Shown in pieces: positions 31,381 to 43,899 of a stretch of DNA of 64,000 nt. The notes beneath the pieces are model-generated. The model had not been told where the DNA came from and did no database searches. It saw only the letters and a program-made list of their open reading frames with translations. Both the position numbers and the translations under genes were made by a program. This DNA comes from Symsagittifera roscoffensis (lineage: Eukaryota; Xenacoelomorpha; Acoela; Convolutidae), in NCBI RefSeq assembly GCF_963678635.1, contig NC_087070.1, positions 41,111,831 to 41,175,830 on the forward strand. The letters are read 5' to 3'. How positions within the stretch are numbered: the first letter of the stretch is position 1; each line of letters opens with the position of its first letter.

Positions 31381-32200
31381 GTATTGCAATCGTGTAGTGG
31401 AGTTTTTTGAGTTATTCTTTTTGAGTTCTTCACAATCTTTTCTACAATATTTGAGGTGTCCCAGATTTGAGTGATTTTGTTGATTTTTCGTAATAGGCTA
31501 AAAAGAAACAATAAAAACGTGGTCCCTATTTTTGGTGTAAACTGGCAAGTCCCTGCGTTCTGGTTGGTTATCCTGCTACTATGAGCGCCTTGGTTTGACA
31601 TGACAAGAAGTACAGTGGCTCAATCAACATTAGTTTTTAAAGCATTCTATGCTCTTTGCTCTTAAAACATTCTGCTGCTCTTTGTCCGATTTGTCCTTAA
31701 AACGATCTGACTGCACGTTAAAAGCGGTTGCCATTTTCTCTTGCTTTCAGAATTTTTGTCCTTCAACAGTGATAGGGACTCAACCTGCCAACATTTTTTT
31801 CCTCAAAGGAGCGGTCATTTTTCCAAAAACTCCTTGGACGACGAGTGATGGCTAAACATTCGAAGAAAGTTGTGCCACTTTTTATCCGTTTTCTTTTTTG
31901 AGATAATTTTTAAGATTTTGAAGTTGATAGCTGATGGGTTTTTTAGTCTGAGTTTCTCTCACTCCTTTGCCAATTTTTTTGTTTAGTTGCTTAAAGCCAG
32001 AGTTAAAAGTTGGACGGCCTGCAAATAAATGGTTTCTTCTTGCCTTCAAATGTTTTTTCATGGACAGTGTTCAGCCTTGCTTACCTCAAGTATATTTAAG
32101 AGAAATAAAAAATTGCTTTTTGTCTCTGTAAAAAGTTTTTCCGTATTTGATTTTTCAAAAATATAAAAAAAAATTTTTTGCAGAGACTGGGATTTGCTAA
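31380..32200 (-). repeat. Repeat D, copy 1 (LINE-associated)
   Basis: This ~0.8-kb sequence is repeated at about 41770-42560 with moderate divergence, starting TGCAATCGTGTAGTGGAGTT. On the minus strand both copies give broken, lysine-rich, protein-like text (for example MSNQGAH and GVFGKMTAP). The second copy lies just upstream of the LINE endonuclease arrays and so may belong to the LINE's first ORF or leader. Confidence 0.5.
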
Positions 32201-32299
32201 ATTAAAAGAAAATTTATTAGAATTAGAAATTGATCTGTGAATTAATTTCTAAATTAACGAGAAGAAAATTGTTTTAAAAAAACTAGAGAAAAGTACGAA

Positions 32300-33000
32300 G
32301 AAGTAGTTTAGGTGTTACCGAATGATAAGCGGAACTGATTATGGTCATTTAACTAGGTGGAAATTGAGTCAAAAATTCTTCACCGAAATATGCAACTTTA
32401 TTGTCTTCTGTTATAAATGAAAACCACTGGAATGAGTGGGCATTGGCGTCTCCAATGACCATTGCAATGTCACTGAAGTTTTCATAGTCGTTAGGCTTTG
32501 TTGAGCTGGGAGATTTAATTTCTTGTAATACTGAGGCTGTGTTGGTTTGCCGTTATTTTGAAAACTAGGGCCTCAAAACCCTCACGATTTGCTAATTGTC
32601 TTACAAGAGAGATGTAGTTATGACACTTAAGGAGGCATTCTCCCTTTCGCAGGCGGTCTTTTTTGTATAGTTTGTACCAAAATAGGGAGTATGTTTTTTC
32701 TCTGTTAATTTAATTCCATGAAAAACGGCAAGTTAATTGTGGTAGCGGCGCATTAATGCTCCCATTTGTGTTGCTTTACTGGTTTTGCCATGGCAAATTA
32801 GTTGAAGATGGCTGAGAGATTTAGCGACATGGACTAGACCGTGGGTGGTTCTTTGAGATTTGGTGGAATGCTTTTGTTAGTCAGGGGGCTTGGGAGTAAG
32901 CGTTCGTAACATGTTAATTTTCGTCATTTGTCTACCGGAAGTGTTGGATACTGGTAGAGGTAAAATGTGGTTATCTGTAGAAGCGGAGCAGTGAAACTTT
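32300..33000 (-). mobile_element. Non-LTR (LINE) endonuclease fragment
   Basis: On the minus strand near 32.44 kb, translated text reads FSDIAMVIGDANAHSFQW and is followed downstream by ED and EF residues. This resembles the GDFNAH box of the apurinic-type endonuclease of Jockey- and R1-like elements. The surrounding frame is interrupted many times. Old fragment. Confidence 0.4.
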
Positions 33001-33439
33001 CCATAGGGTTGCTTTAAGTTTGCAAAGGTCACGCATTTAAAGTGGATCCATCCATTGATGTAACACCACATACTAGCTTGTTTTCGTGTTGCACTTTTTG
33101 GGTTACAAGGGAACTGGTAAAAAGACGAGGGCTGCGAATGATGCAGGCACGTACCAAAAGATGAAGATTACTATACGAAGCAGCCCAGCCGTTTTCGGCT
33201 GGCTCAAAACCAAAAGCCCGATTCGAGCATGCAGTCTCGAAATCAAAAGCCCGATTCATGCTCTCCAACTTTGTTTCTCTGAGATGGGCTGTATGATAAT
33301 ATAGCTAGTTATTTCAAGCTGGTTAGTTCAAACTTAGGATTAATCACGGTCAAAAGTTAAAGTGATTTCGACTTTCAAATTTCTTCATGGTTCTTTAATT
33401 TGTTTTAATTGTAATTAGGAACCTTTTAATATTGTTTAC

Positions 33440-33610
33440 ACTCAAATCTGACTTTTCGCGGGTTAAGTTTTTGATTTTTTTTTCATTCAGTTTTTTTTGT
33501 TAAAAAGATGACAAGCTCCACTATCGAACAGCAAACTAAAAAGTTCAAAGAAATTCTGATAAGTTTTATCTCCGAAGCTGGAAGTTTTCTTTTGAGATTT
33601 CCCAGCGGAA
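33440..33610. repeat. Dispersed repeat F, copy 2
   Basis: Similar to 100-300; both contain TTTTCGCGG, a T-rich run and GCTCCACTATxGAACAG. Confidence 0.45.
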
Positions 33611-33849
33611 AAGTTTTACTCGAAAAAAAACTCTCAGTAACCTAAGATTTTAGGTTCAACGGATATAAAAGATCGTAAGATGCTCTCTTGAATAAGTAAC
33701 AACGCCCACATTGTTCTACACAAAAAGTAAGGCCCCTCAGAAAAGTTAAGCTTTTGATTTTTCGACCGTTTTTTGATACTTTTTGAATTTTCTGGAGTTC
33801 CATTATTTCCAATTGTATTGTGCATTGTTTGGTCCGTAATCAGAGCGCC

Positions 33850-34345
33850 AAAATTAAAACTTTTATTCACAACGCCGAAAATTACAAAACTATTCCTAGC
33901 GCCAAAAACTTAATAGCTTTTCACAGCATCTAAATATTTTTACAAACAATTGGTTTGATTATAATTAATTCCGACAATTTTTCGAAGTCACAGTCGACTA
34001 TTCATTCAAACTCGGGGCTCCTCTGCTGTAAAACTGCTTGATCATCTCTTTTTGTTTTTCTCAGAAAAAATTTTAAAACAATCATTCACAGCACGCAAAA
34101 ATAAAAACCTATTCACACCGCGGAAAATTGAAAAGCTATCCACAATGCCGCAATTTAGAAGCTGTTCACAGCGTCAAAATATTTTTATTCCAAATTACAA
34201 ACAGTTGTTTTGAATATACTTAACTGAGGCAAATTTACCACATCACAGTCCAGTACTTGTTCAAATTCTGGGCTCCTCTGCGGTAAAACTGCTTGAGCAC
34301 CTCGATTTGTTAAATTTTCCGTTTTTTATTTCTCAGAAATGTATT
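33850..34345 (+). repeat. Direct repeat of about 250 bp, two copies
   Basis: 33850-34085 and 34090-34345 share TTCACA, GCGCxAAAA, ATATTTTTAC-like and GGGCTCCTCTGCxGTAAAAC blocks in the same order, with clear divergence. A run of GCGCC/GGCGC-containing short motifs continues to 34460. The family is unknown. Confidence 0.55.
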
Positions 34346-34699
34346 TAAGACAATCATTATGCGGTTTGAATAGCTATTAAAATTTTGGCGCTTTGAGTAG
34401 CGTCATAGTTTTCGGCGTTGGGAATTGCCTAAAAATTTGTGGCGCCGTGAACGTTCATTCTTTGTTTGACCGGTTGAAAAATCAAAATGCATTCGTTAAT
34501 GATAGTCTTACAATTATTTCTTGTATGGTTTTCTTTTAGCTTGAAAACTCTTTTCCGTTGTAGCCAAGTGCGTCCTGGCGGCAAATTTTTTAATGAGTTT
34601 CAATTTCAAAATTTTCAGAAAATTTTCCAAGAAGAAATTTGAAGAGACATTTTTTTTTTCACAGATACGCAATTATTTTCTGATCTATGGGATATTCAG

Positions 34700-34735
34700 C
34701 CTCTGAGAGAGAAGAGAGAGAGAGAGAGAGAGAAA
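34700..34735 (+). repeat. (GA)n microsatellite
   Basis: An imperfect run of about 15 GA units, AGAGAGAGAG, just beyond the 3' side of the LINE remains. It could be an old 3' tail but may be unrelated. Confidence 0.6.
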
Positions 34736-34879
34736 AATCAGGCGGCTGAGTTTTACACAAGGGTTTGCTCCCAGCACTTGACGGCTGAGCTGACTTTCTG
34801 CAAAGGACTGCAATGTCCACAGTTGCATATAAAAACCAGGAACGTAAGTTAACTTCAGGGTAATGTTTTCAGAAGAAAA

Positions 34880-36120
34880 TCCAGTATTTTTTTCAGGAAT
34901 GGTTTGTCAATTTTTTCGAGCTCGATATTTCTTTATTTTTGTAGTAGGTTCAACAAAACTGACTGGTTCTTTTCTTGTTCGAGTTATTATCGATGTTATC
35001 GATCTTTTTGTCTTGGTAGTAAAAGATCTTCATTGGACTTCCTGTTCGATTTCATAGGAACTTGGTGTTGTAACTGCCTTTCAACATTGATACTAGCCTT
35101 ACAGATCATGTCATTGAAAAGTTGTACGATAATGGAAGCAGTCTCAGATCAGTTAGTTTTTGGTTACAGCTTTTATCCCAGTTGCCCATTATCCAGCTTG
35201 ATGCTTTCCTTTGAACACGTTTTATTTCTTTACTCTTGGTTTTGTTCGCCAAGCTGTTGGTGCATAACTTATTACAGTCTTTACATGTCCTACTTATGCA
35301 TTGAGTGAAATGTTTTTAGCAGCAAGCGAGGAAATGTTTCTTATAAATAATTAGAACGCTTTCCAAGATTTAGTACACCTATTACTGACATTTGGTTTCC
35401 ATGATAGTTTTCTAGCCATGATTAACCCAAAATCTTTTTGTTCGGTTTTTTCAGAAAGCTGTTTTGAGTTCAACGTGAAGTCATCTTTTACGCTTTCTTT
35501 TTGTTTTATTGGTATCATATAGCATTTGCCCTCATTTTATTTCATTTTATCAGCTGTGCACCAATCTGCCACTTTCGATAGATCTTTTCTTATCTTCTCA
35601 GGCATCAAATTTACAAGCGTGAAATCATCCGCACAACCGAACGCTTAACATTTGGTCATTTGCTTCGGAAGGTCGTTCACATTTATATGGTACTCCACTA
35701 GTGACCGGTACTTTTTTTGAAATGCAGTCATTTATTTTAACGTACTGTTTGCAGTCAGATAAGAACTAGCAACTATTTTAAGAAAACTACCTGCAAGGTC
35801 TAATTTTTCAATTTTTCGGAGCAGCAAGTCTTTTGGAACACTATCAAAAAAATTTTGTTGTCGATGATTAACACAAAAAGTTCGTTTTTCTTTTCAACAT
35901 TATCTTTGTATAGGAGATCTGAAAACAAAATAGTTGAGTATTATTTGACCATTGTCTTCTAAGTCCATGCTGCGATTGTTCTAGTTGCTTTTACAATTTC
36001 ATATAATTCATCATAAATAAGTTTTTCCAGGACATTTGATATGCTGTAAAAAAGATCTGCTGACTTATTGGTCGGTACTGTTCAATCATTGCTCTATTCT
36101 TGTCGCTAAATATTGATATC
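34880..36120 (-). mobile_element. Non-LTR retrotransposon (LINE) reverse transcriptase remnant
   Basis: The minus strand carries, in family order, QYRPIS and VLEKLIYDELYE (RT block 1-2), a GSFLKIVASSYLTAN-like block, INVNDLP, the catalytic CADDFTL (near 35625), WCTAD, FGLIMARKLSWKPNV and a C-terminal stretch like HSMHK. This order and wording fit CR1/Jockey/L2-type elements, whose RT copies element RNA at a nicked target. The reading is broken by multiple stops and frame changes, so it is a dead copy. It continues upstream (higher coordinates) into the tandem arrays. Confidence 0.7.
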
Positions 36121-38960
36121 ACTTCCTAATTTTCCTTTAGGACGGAAAAATGTTTGTTATGTAGGGCAGTTTTAAAAATCAGCAAAAAAGATTTGGACAA
36201 AGCTGATAGGTTTTTAGTACTGTGTTTCCAATCCGGTGTTGGCCAGATGCCTTGCTAGTCAGCAGCCTTGTCAAAAGTTTAGTTGCATTCAATTATTTGA
36301 TCTCAATTTTGTTGATCTTTTGTCTAGCGTAGCAAAACTTTGTTGCTGGATTACTTTTAATGAACACATTGGAAAAAATTTAGAGAAAAAGTTCATTTTT
36401 TCTCGTCTTCATTTGTTTTCAGATTTCTGTAAATCATAAATACGGGTTCCTGCTTTTTTATGCTTTGGCATAAGATACTTTTGAAGTTCAGAGAACTTTT
36501 CACCCGGAAAACTTTCATCTAAAAGTTGATATCATTTTAATTAGGCGTGAGGAGTTCTTCTCAACCACATGAGGGATATTTGATCTGTATCTGTTTGTTT
36601 GTTTGGGGAACATTTTAGGTTAAAATTCGATCAAGCCATTTGTACCTTTGTTTTTTTGCTCGTCAATGCTTACTATAGTAGCGTTAACGAACCAGTAAAA
36701 CAAGTGTACAAAGGACTTGATCGAATTTGGACCGAAAAGGTAACCGAAGCAATAGGGATCGAAAGGGTGCTATTCTATGTAGTGAATTAGGTCACTCCAG
36801 TCTACCTTGTTGAAATCAAACGTTTTCTGATCACTTTAATTTGCTTAACTTCTGTTTCTACTTGCAGTGCAACAACAAAGGCTTCGTGGTCCGAGTTGAA
36901 GCTTTTTTGAAATACTTTACAACAAGATCAGTTGATGATTATTTTAAAATCATTTGTTGAAAAAACAACTATATCGTCTCCGTTAATTAAAGAATGTGCA
37001 AGTTGTTTTTTTTTGCTAAAAAAGATCTGCTGACTTATTGGTCGGTACTGTTCAATCATTGCTCTATTCTTGTCCCTAAATATTGATATCACTTCCTAAT
37101 TTTCTTTTAGGACGGAAAAATGTTTGTTATGTAGGGCAGTTTTAAAAATCAGCAAAAAAGATTTGGACAAAGCTGATAGGTTTTTAGTACTGTGTTTTCA
37201 ATCCAGTGTTGGCCAGATGCCTTGCTAGTCAGCAGCCTTGTCAAAAGTTTAGTTGCATTCAATTATTTGATCTCAATTTTGTTGATCTTTTGTCTAGCGT
37301 AGCAAAACTTTGTTGCTGGATTACTTTCAATGAACACATTGGAAAAAATTTAGAGAAAAAGTTCATTTTTTCTCGTCTTCATTTGTTTTCAGATTTCTGT
37401 AAATCATATATACGGGTTCCTGCTTTTTTATGCTTTGGCATAAGATACTTTTGAAGTTCAGAGAACTTTTCACCCGGAAAACTTTCATCTAAAAGTTGAT
37501 ATCATTTTAATTAGGCGTGAGGAGTTCTTCTCAACCACATGAGGGATATTTGATCTGTATCTGTTTGTTTTTTTGGGGAACATTTTAGGTTAAAATTCGA
37601 TCAAGCCATTTGTACCTTTGTTTTTTTGCTCGTCAATGCTTACTATAGTAGCGTTAACGAACGAGTAAAACAAGTGTACAAAGGACTTGATCGAATTTGG
37701 ACCGAAAAGGTAACCGAAGCAATAGGGATCGAAAGGGTGCTATTCTATGTAGTGAATTAGGTCACTCCAGTCTACCTTGTTGAAATCAAACTTTTTCTGA
37801 TCACTTTAATTTGCTTAACTTCGGTTTCTACTTGCAGTGCAACAACAAAGGCTTCGTGGTCCGAGTTGAAGCTTTTTTGAAATACTTTACAACAAGATCA
37901 GTTGATGATTATTTTAAAATCATTTGTTGAAAAAACAACTATATCGTCTCCGTTAAATAAAGAATGTGCAAGTTGTTTTTTTTTCTTGCTAAAAAAGATC
38001 TGCTGACTTATTGGTCGGTACTGTTCAATCATTGCTCTATTCTTGTCCCTAAATATTGATATCACTTCCTAATTTTCTTTTAGGACGGAAAAATGTTTGT
38101 TATGTAGGGCAGTTTTAAAAATCAGCAAAAAAGATTTGGACAAAGCTGATAGGTTTTTAGTACTGTGTTTCCAATCCGGTGTTGGCCAGATGCCTTGCTA
38201 GTCAGCAGCCTTGTCAAAAGTTTAGTTGCATTCAATTATTTGGTCTCAATTTTGTTGATCTTTTGTCTAGCGTAGCAAAACTTTGTTGCTGGATTACTTT
38301 TAATGAACACATTGGAAAAAATTTAGAGAAAAAGTTCATTTTTTCTCGTCTTCATTTGTTTTCAGATTTCTGTAAATCATAAATACGGGTTCCTGCTTTT
38401 TTATGCTTTGGCATAAGATACTTTTGAAGTTCAGAGAACTTTTCACCCGGAAAACTTTCATCTAAAAGTTGATATCATTTTAATTAGGCGTGAGGAGTTC
38501 TTCTCAACCACATGAGGGATATTTGATCTGTATCTGTTTGTTTTTTTGGGGAACATTTTAGGTTAAAATTCGATCAAGCCATTTGTACCTTTGTTTTTTT
38601 GCTCGTCAATGCTTACTATAGTACCGTTAACGAACCAGTAAAACAAGTGTACAAAGGAATTGATCGAATTTGGACCGAAAAGGTAACCGAAGCAATAGGG
38701 ATCGAAAGGGTGCTATTCTATGTAGTGTATTAGGTCACTCCAGTCTACCTTGTTGAAATCAAACTTTTTCTGATCACTTTAATTTGCTTAACTTCTGTTT
38801 CTACTTGCAGTGCAACAACAAAGGCTTCGTGGTCCGAGTTGAAGCTTTTTTGAAATACTTTACAACAAGATCAGTTTATGATTATTTTAAAATCATTTGT
38901 TGAAAAAACAACTATATCGTCTCCGTTAATTAAAGAATGTGCAAGTTGTTTTTTTTTGCT
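36047..38960 (-). repeat. Tandem array of a LINE segment, three ~970-bp units
   Basis: Units at 36047-37017, 37018-37990 and 37991-38960 differ at only a few positions. On the minus strand each encodes broken LINE text lying between endonuclease and RT, including FNSDHEAFVVALQ (the SDH box of the endonuclease) and QYRPIS. The 67-codon plus-strand frame repeated at 36236, 37206 and 38179 is antisense to this and not a gene. Part of a LINE has therefore been amplified in place, recently. Confidence 0.8.
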
Positions 38961-41355
38961 AAAAATAAGCAACATCTGAGCGTCTATTTGTCCCTAGCAA
39001 AATTTATGCTATTTATTAATAGCTAAGTAACTTTATTTGCGAAAGTAGTCATCCTTTTAATTTTTCGTTATAATTTTTTCTCAAAATCAACCCATTTTTA
39101 TCCTTTTGCATCCTATCATTGATTTTTTTATCCCATTTTTACCATTGGTCATCATTTTTCTCAATTTTTTTACAACAAGATCAGAAGATGATTATGTTTG
39201 GATTGTTTGTAAAAAAAAACAACTAATTCGTTGTTCTCTTTTCGTTTTAGGGACTCATGGGAGTTTATTTCCGATAAAAGCTTGAACGTTTTGCTTATAT
39301 AATCAATTTGCGTGCATAACATTTTCCAATTAGCCTTATTCGAAATTCATAACTCCTGTGAGTATAACTGATCTAAAACTTCCATCTGTATCTAATTGTT
39401 TGCTTGGGGAACATTTTAGGTTAAAATTCGATCAAGCCATTTGTACCATTGTTTTTTTGCTCGTCAATGCTTACTATAGTAGCGTTAACGAACCAGTAAA
39501 ACAAGTGTACAAAGGACTTGATCGAATTTGGACCTAAAAGGTAACCGAAGCAATGGGGATCGAAAGGGTGCTATTCTATGAGTGTATTAGGTCACTCCAG
39601 TCTACCTTGTTGAAATCAAACTTTTTCTGATCACTTTAATTTGCTTAACTTCTGTTTCTACTTGCAGTGCAACAACAAAGGATTCGTGGTCCGAGTTGAA
39701 GCTTTTTTGAAATTCTTTACAACAAGATCAGTTGATGATTATTTTAAAATCATTTGTTGAAAAAACAACTATATCGTCTCCGTTAAATAAAGAATGTGCA
39801 AGCTGTTTTTTTTTGCTAAAATTAAGCAACATTTGAGCGTCTATTTGTCCCTAGCAAAATTTTTACTGCTTATTACTAGCTAAGAAACTTTATTTGCGAA
39901 AGTAGTCATCCTTTTGATTTTTTCGTTAAAATTTTTTTTCTTAAAATCAACCCATTTTTATCCTTTTGCATCCTCTCTTTGATTTTTTTATCCCAATTTT
40001 ACCATTGGTCATCAGTTTTCTCAATTTCTTTTACAAAAAGATCAGATGATGATTATTTTTGGATTTTTTGTAAAAAAACAATTAATTCGTTGTTCTCTTT
40101 TCGTTTTAGGGACTCATGGGATTTTAATTCCGATAAAAGCTCAAAAATTTTGCTTATATAATCATTTTGCGTGCATAACATTTTCCAATTAGCTTTATTC
40201 GAAATTCATAACTCCTGTGAGTATAACTGATCTAAAACTTTCATTTTTTGCATAGGACATGATTTCTTCTTTCAGGGATAGCATCATCTCCTCTGGCCAC
40301 CTATAGGGACTGATTTTGTCGAGATCATACAAACAACAAAATTGTTGAGTCATCTTTGGCTTACTTTTGGTTGCAACGTATTCATTTTCAAATTTAAAAA
40401 AAATTCTTTCGTGAGGCATGTTTTTAACCGCTATGAACACTCCTCCTTGGTTAGATTTGTGAATTTCAGTATTTCTATCATTTCTAAGAATCGTGTAGTC
40501 TTTAGAAAAAAGCTTCTGTACTGTATGTCATGGGTTAGCCATGCCTCCGTTAAAAAAAGAATGTCCAAGTTGTTTTTTTCAATTAAACTAAGCAAAATTT
40601 GAGCGTCTATTTATTCCTAGCAAACTTTATACTATTTATCCCTAGCTATGAAAACTTATTTGTGATTTAAGTCAGCCTTTGGATCTTTTTGTTATATTTC
40701 TTTTTTCTCAAAATTAACCCATTTTTATCCTTTTGCATCCAATTTTTGATTTTTTATCTCATTTTTACCATTGGTTATCATGTTTCTCAGTTTCTTTTAC
40801 AACAAGATCAGATGATGATTATGTTTGGATTGTTTGTTAAAAAAAACAACTAATTCGTTGTTCTCTTTTCGTTTTAGGGACTCATGGGAGTTTAATTCAG
40901 GTAAACGCTCAAAAATTTTGCTTACATAATCATTTTGCGTGCATAACGTTTTCCAATTAGCCTTATTCGAAAATCATAACTCCTGTGAGTATAACTGATC
41001 GAAAACTTTGATTTTTTGCATAGGACATAATTTCTTCTTTCAGGGATAGCATCATCTCCTCTGGCCACCTATAGAGATTGATTTTGTCGAGATCATACAA
41101 ACAACAAAACTGTTGAGTCATCTTTGGCTTACTTTTGATTGCAACGTATTCGTTTTCAAATTAAAAAAAAAATACTTTCGTGAGGCATGCTTTTAACCGC
41201 TATGAACACTCCTCCTTGGTTAGATTTGAGAATTTCAGTGTTTCTATCATTTCTAAGAATCGTGTAGTCACTTAGAAAAAAGGTTTCGTCCTGTATGTCA
41301 TGGGTTAGCCATGCCTCCGTTAAAAAAGAATGTCCAAGTTTTTTTTTTAATTAAA
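38961..41355 (-). repeat. Tandem array of LINE endonuclease segments
   Basis: Segments starting with AGCAACATxTGAGCGTCTATT or close variants recur at about 38966, 39825, 40590 and 41360. Those at 39.82-40.58 and 40.59-41.35 kb encode on the minus strand WLTHDIQ, QGGVFIAVK and SVILTGVMNFE (40195-40440), matching the ETWL, GGGVLIAV and GDFN boxes of LINE endonucleases. The first unit is chimeric, joined at about 39385 to the back part of the ~970-bp unit (39385-39815). Confidence 0.7.
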
Positions 41356-41769
41356 GAAAGCAAAATTTGAGCGTTTATTTATTCCTAGCAAACTTTATAC
41401 TATTTATCCATAGCTAAGAAAATTTATTTGTGATTTAAGTCATTCTTTTGTTTTTTTTTTTCGTTTTTAATTTTTTTTTCAACATCAAACCATTGTTATT
41501 CTATTTTTGGTATTTTATCCCATTTTTACTATTGTTTATCAATTTTCGAAGTTTTTGCGGAAAATCACTTTCAACAACTTGTTCATCTACATTTAAATCT
41601 TCATTTATAAAAAACGGTGTTTTGTTGTCTTTCATTTTGCTAAGTGACAAAAGTGTTAAAATTTTTGCATATTCACTGTCAGTCTTCTTAATTAGGGTGC
41701 AATCTTTCCCTTCAAAATTATTTCCTTGTCATCGTTTCATATGAACAAAATTACAAGTGTACTACACCT

Positions 41770-42560
41770 CAAGTTGCAATCGTGTAGTGGAGTTTTTTGA
41801 GTTATTCTTTTTGAGTTCTTCAAGATCTTCTCTACAATATTTGAGGTGTCCCAGATTTGAGTGACTTTGTTGATTTTTTGTAATAGGCTAAAAAGAAACA
41901 ATAAAAACGTGGTCCTTATTTTTGGTGTAAACTGGCAAGTCTCCGCTTTCTGGTTGGTTATCCTGCTATGATGGGCGCCTTGGTTTGACATGACAAGAAG
42001 TACAGTGGCTCAATCAAAATTAGTTTTTGAAACATTCTTTGCTCTTTGCTCTTAAAACATTTTGTTGCCTTTTGTCCGATTTGCTTACTCTCGTTTATTA
42101 AACTGCAAGTTAAACGCGGTTGCCATTTTCTCCTGCTTTCATAATTTTTGTCCTCTAACAGTGATAGATACTCAACCTGCTAACATTTTTTTATTCAAAG
42201 GAGCGGTCATTTTTCCAAAAACTCCTTGGACGACGAGTGATGGCTAAGCGTTCGAAGAAAGTTGTGCCACTTTTTCTCCGTTTTCCTTTTTGAGATAAGT
42301 TTTAAGATCTTGAAGTTGATAGCTGATGGGTTTTTTTGACTGAGTTTCTCTCACTCTTTTGGCAATTTTTTTGTTTAGTTGCTGAAAGCCAGAGTTTAAA
42401 AGTTAGACGGCCTGCAAAGAAATGGTGCCTTCTTGATTTCAAATGTTTTTTCCTGGACAGTGTTCAGCCTTGCTTACCTCAGGTGTAGCTAAGAGAAATG
42501 AAAAATTGCTTTTTGTCTCTGTAAAAAGTTTTTCCCTATTTGATTTTTCAAAAAAATAAA
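41770..42560 (-). repeat. Repeat D, copy 2
   Basis: Similar to 31380-32200 throughout, including TTTGAGTTATTCTTTTTGAG and CCTTGGACGACGAGTGATGG. On the minus strand it is continuous with the frame at 42439-42804. Confidence 0.6.
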
Positions 42561-42990
42561 AGCTTTTTTTTGGCAGAGACTGGGACTTCATATCAATAAA
42601 ATTACAAATTTTTTTCAAGTATTTCGCGATTTCTTTCATTTGCTTAAGATCATGATCATATCTTTCACGGCTATTGTTTGTTTTCAGTTCAAAAATGCCT
42701 CGAAACATAATTCCGTCTTTTTGTTCCTGATTCGTTGGTTTTATAGTTTGATGCATTTGCTTATCTGTTGCTTTTGATTGGAAAGAAGAGACAGGAGGGC
42801 TCATTCTCTGAAATCCATTTTGGTTTATTTCTCATAATTTAATAATTATCGAATTTCTGTTGTCTTTGATTTCGGCTCTCATGTGTTCAACTTCCTGTTT
42901 CAGTTCTTTTAGTTCATTGTTCTCTCTGAAGCTTGAGATTGTTTTTCTTTCGATCTACACAGCTTTGGCATAGAGAAACTTTTTTAAGGA
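42439..42990 (-). pseudogene. LINE first-ORF-like coiled-coil fragment
   Basis: A minus-strand frame of 121 codons (42439-42804) is rich in Lys, Glu and Ser, and upstream of it the text ELKELKQEVEHMRAEIKDN reads as a coiled coil. Its position 5' of the endonuclease arrays and the coiled coil suggest the RNA-binding ORF1 of the same LINE. This is inference; no zinc knuckle or RRM is clear. Confidence 0.35.
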
Positions 42991-43899
42991 AGGCCTACTG
43001 ATTATGATATCTTGAGTTAGGCCAGTGCTTTTAGGAGTTAAACGCATGCAATCACCGCGGGCTACACGATGAAAGTAGATGTATTGTTAACAAGTTTCTC
43101 GGAGCAGGATTTATATATACAATGTTCTGGGAAAATTTTTTGTTGACTACTCTACGCCTCTTGCCGATTTTTTGGATTCGAATTTTTTGTTTTGTCCAAC
43201 TTTTACAGGTTGTTTTATTGTTACGTTCTCTTGAATTGATGCTTGTGTTGACAAAGCAAGAAGAGGAAGAAAAAGTAAAAACCCTGATCAATCATTGTAC
43301 GGGGATCTGCGGTTTTTCTCTACTGGAATTACTTGGTACTGCATCGGTAGAAGGAATATAGAAAGATCGTGGCCTCCGTTTGGGGCGTTTGGCCTTCTAA
43401 ACGGAGAAATAACCGCACCTACAACCGCTTTAACGCTAGCACTTGTAGGTTTTGGGGTTTTAATCGCCCGCGAATTTACTCGTAAACTTGATTTTCTTTT
43501 TTAAGTTTGAAACAAAATTTCCTTTTGCTTTATCGTTTTTTTGAACTTTGTCTTTGTCTGATAATTGCGAACTAGACCAAACTGCATCTGCTAAACCACA
43601 AAAACCCTGATGGTAGTTTTCCGATAGTTCTTTCAATTTGCTGTTCACCGTCAAAAAACAAACTAAGTCGTGATCTTGATAGATGGCTTTATTTTTTTCA
43701 AGTTCGTGAACAGGCGGAAGCGTGGTGGGATACTAAATACACAAATTTTCTCAGTGATTACAAAAAAGTGTTAATCAACTCACAGATACCATCGACTATT
43801 TCTTCAGCTGAAGACTGAGATGTCATGTATCTGTCGTATAGTTAGTTTCCACCAATGGATAAGGCCATTTCGATCGTATTTGTCTGGTGATGGTGGGAA

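Noticed and set aside
36236-36439. Repeated 67-codon plus-strand frame (also at 37206 and 38179)
   Set aside because: It is antisense to LINE coding remains in a tandem array, so the repetition reflects DNA duplication and not a gene family.
36047-38960. CRISPR-like array
   Set aside because: The repeat units are ~970 bp with no short direct repeats and spacers, and the genome is eukaryotic.
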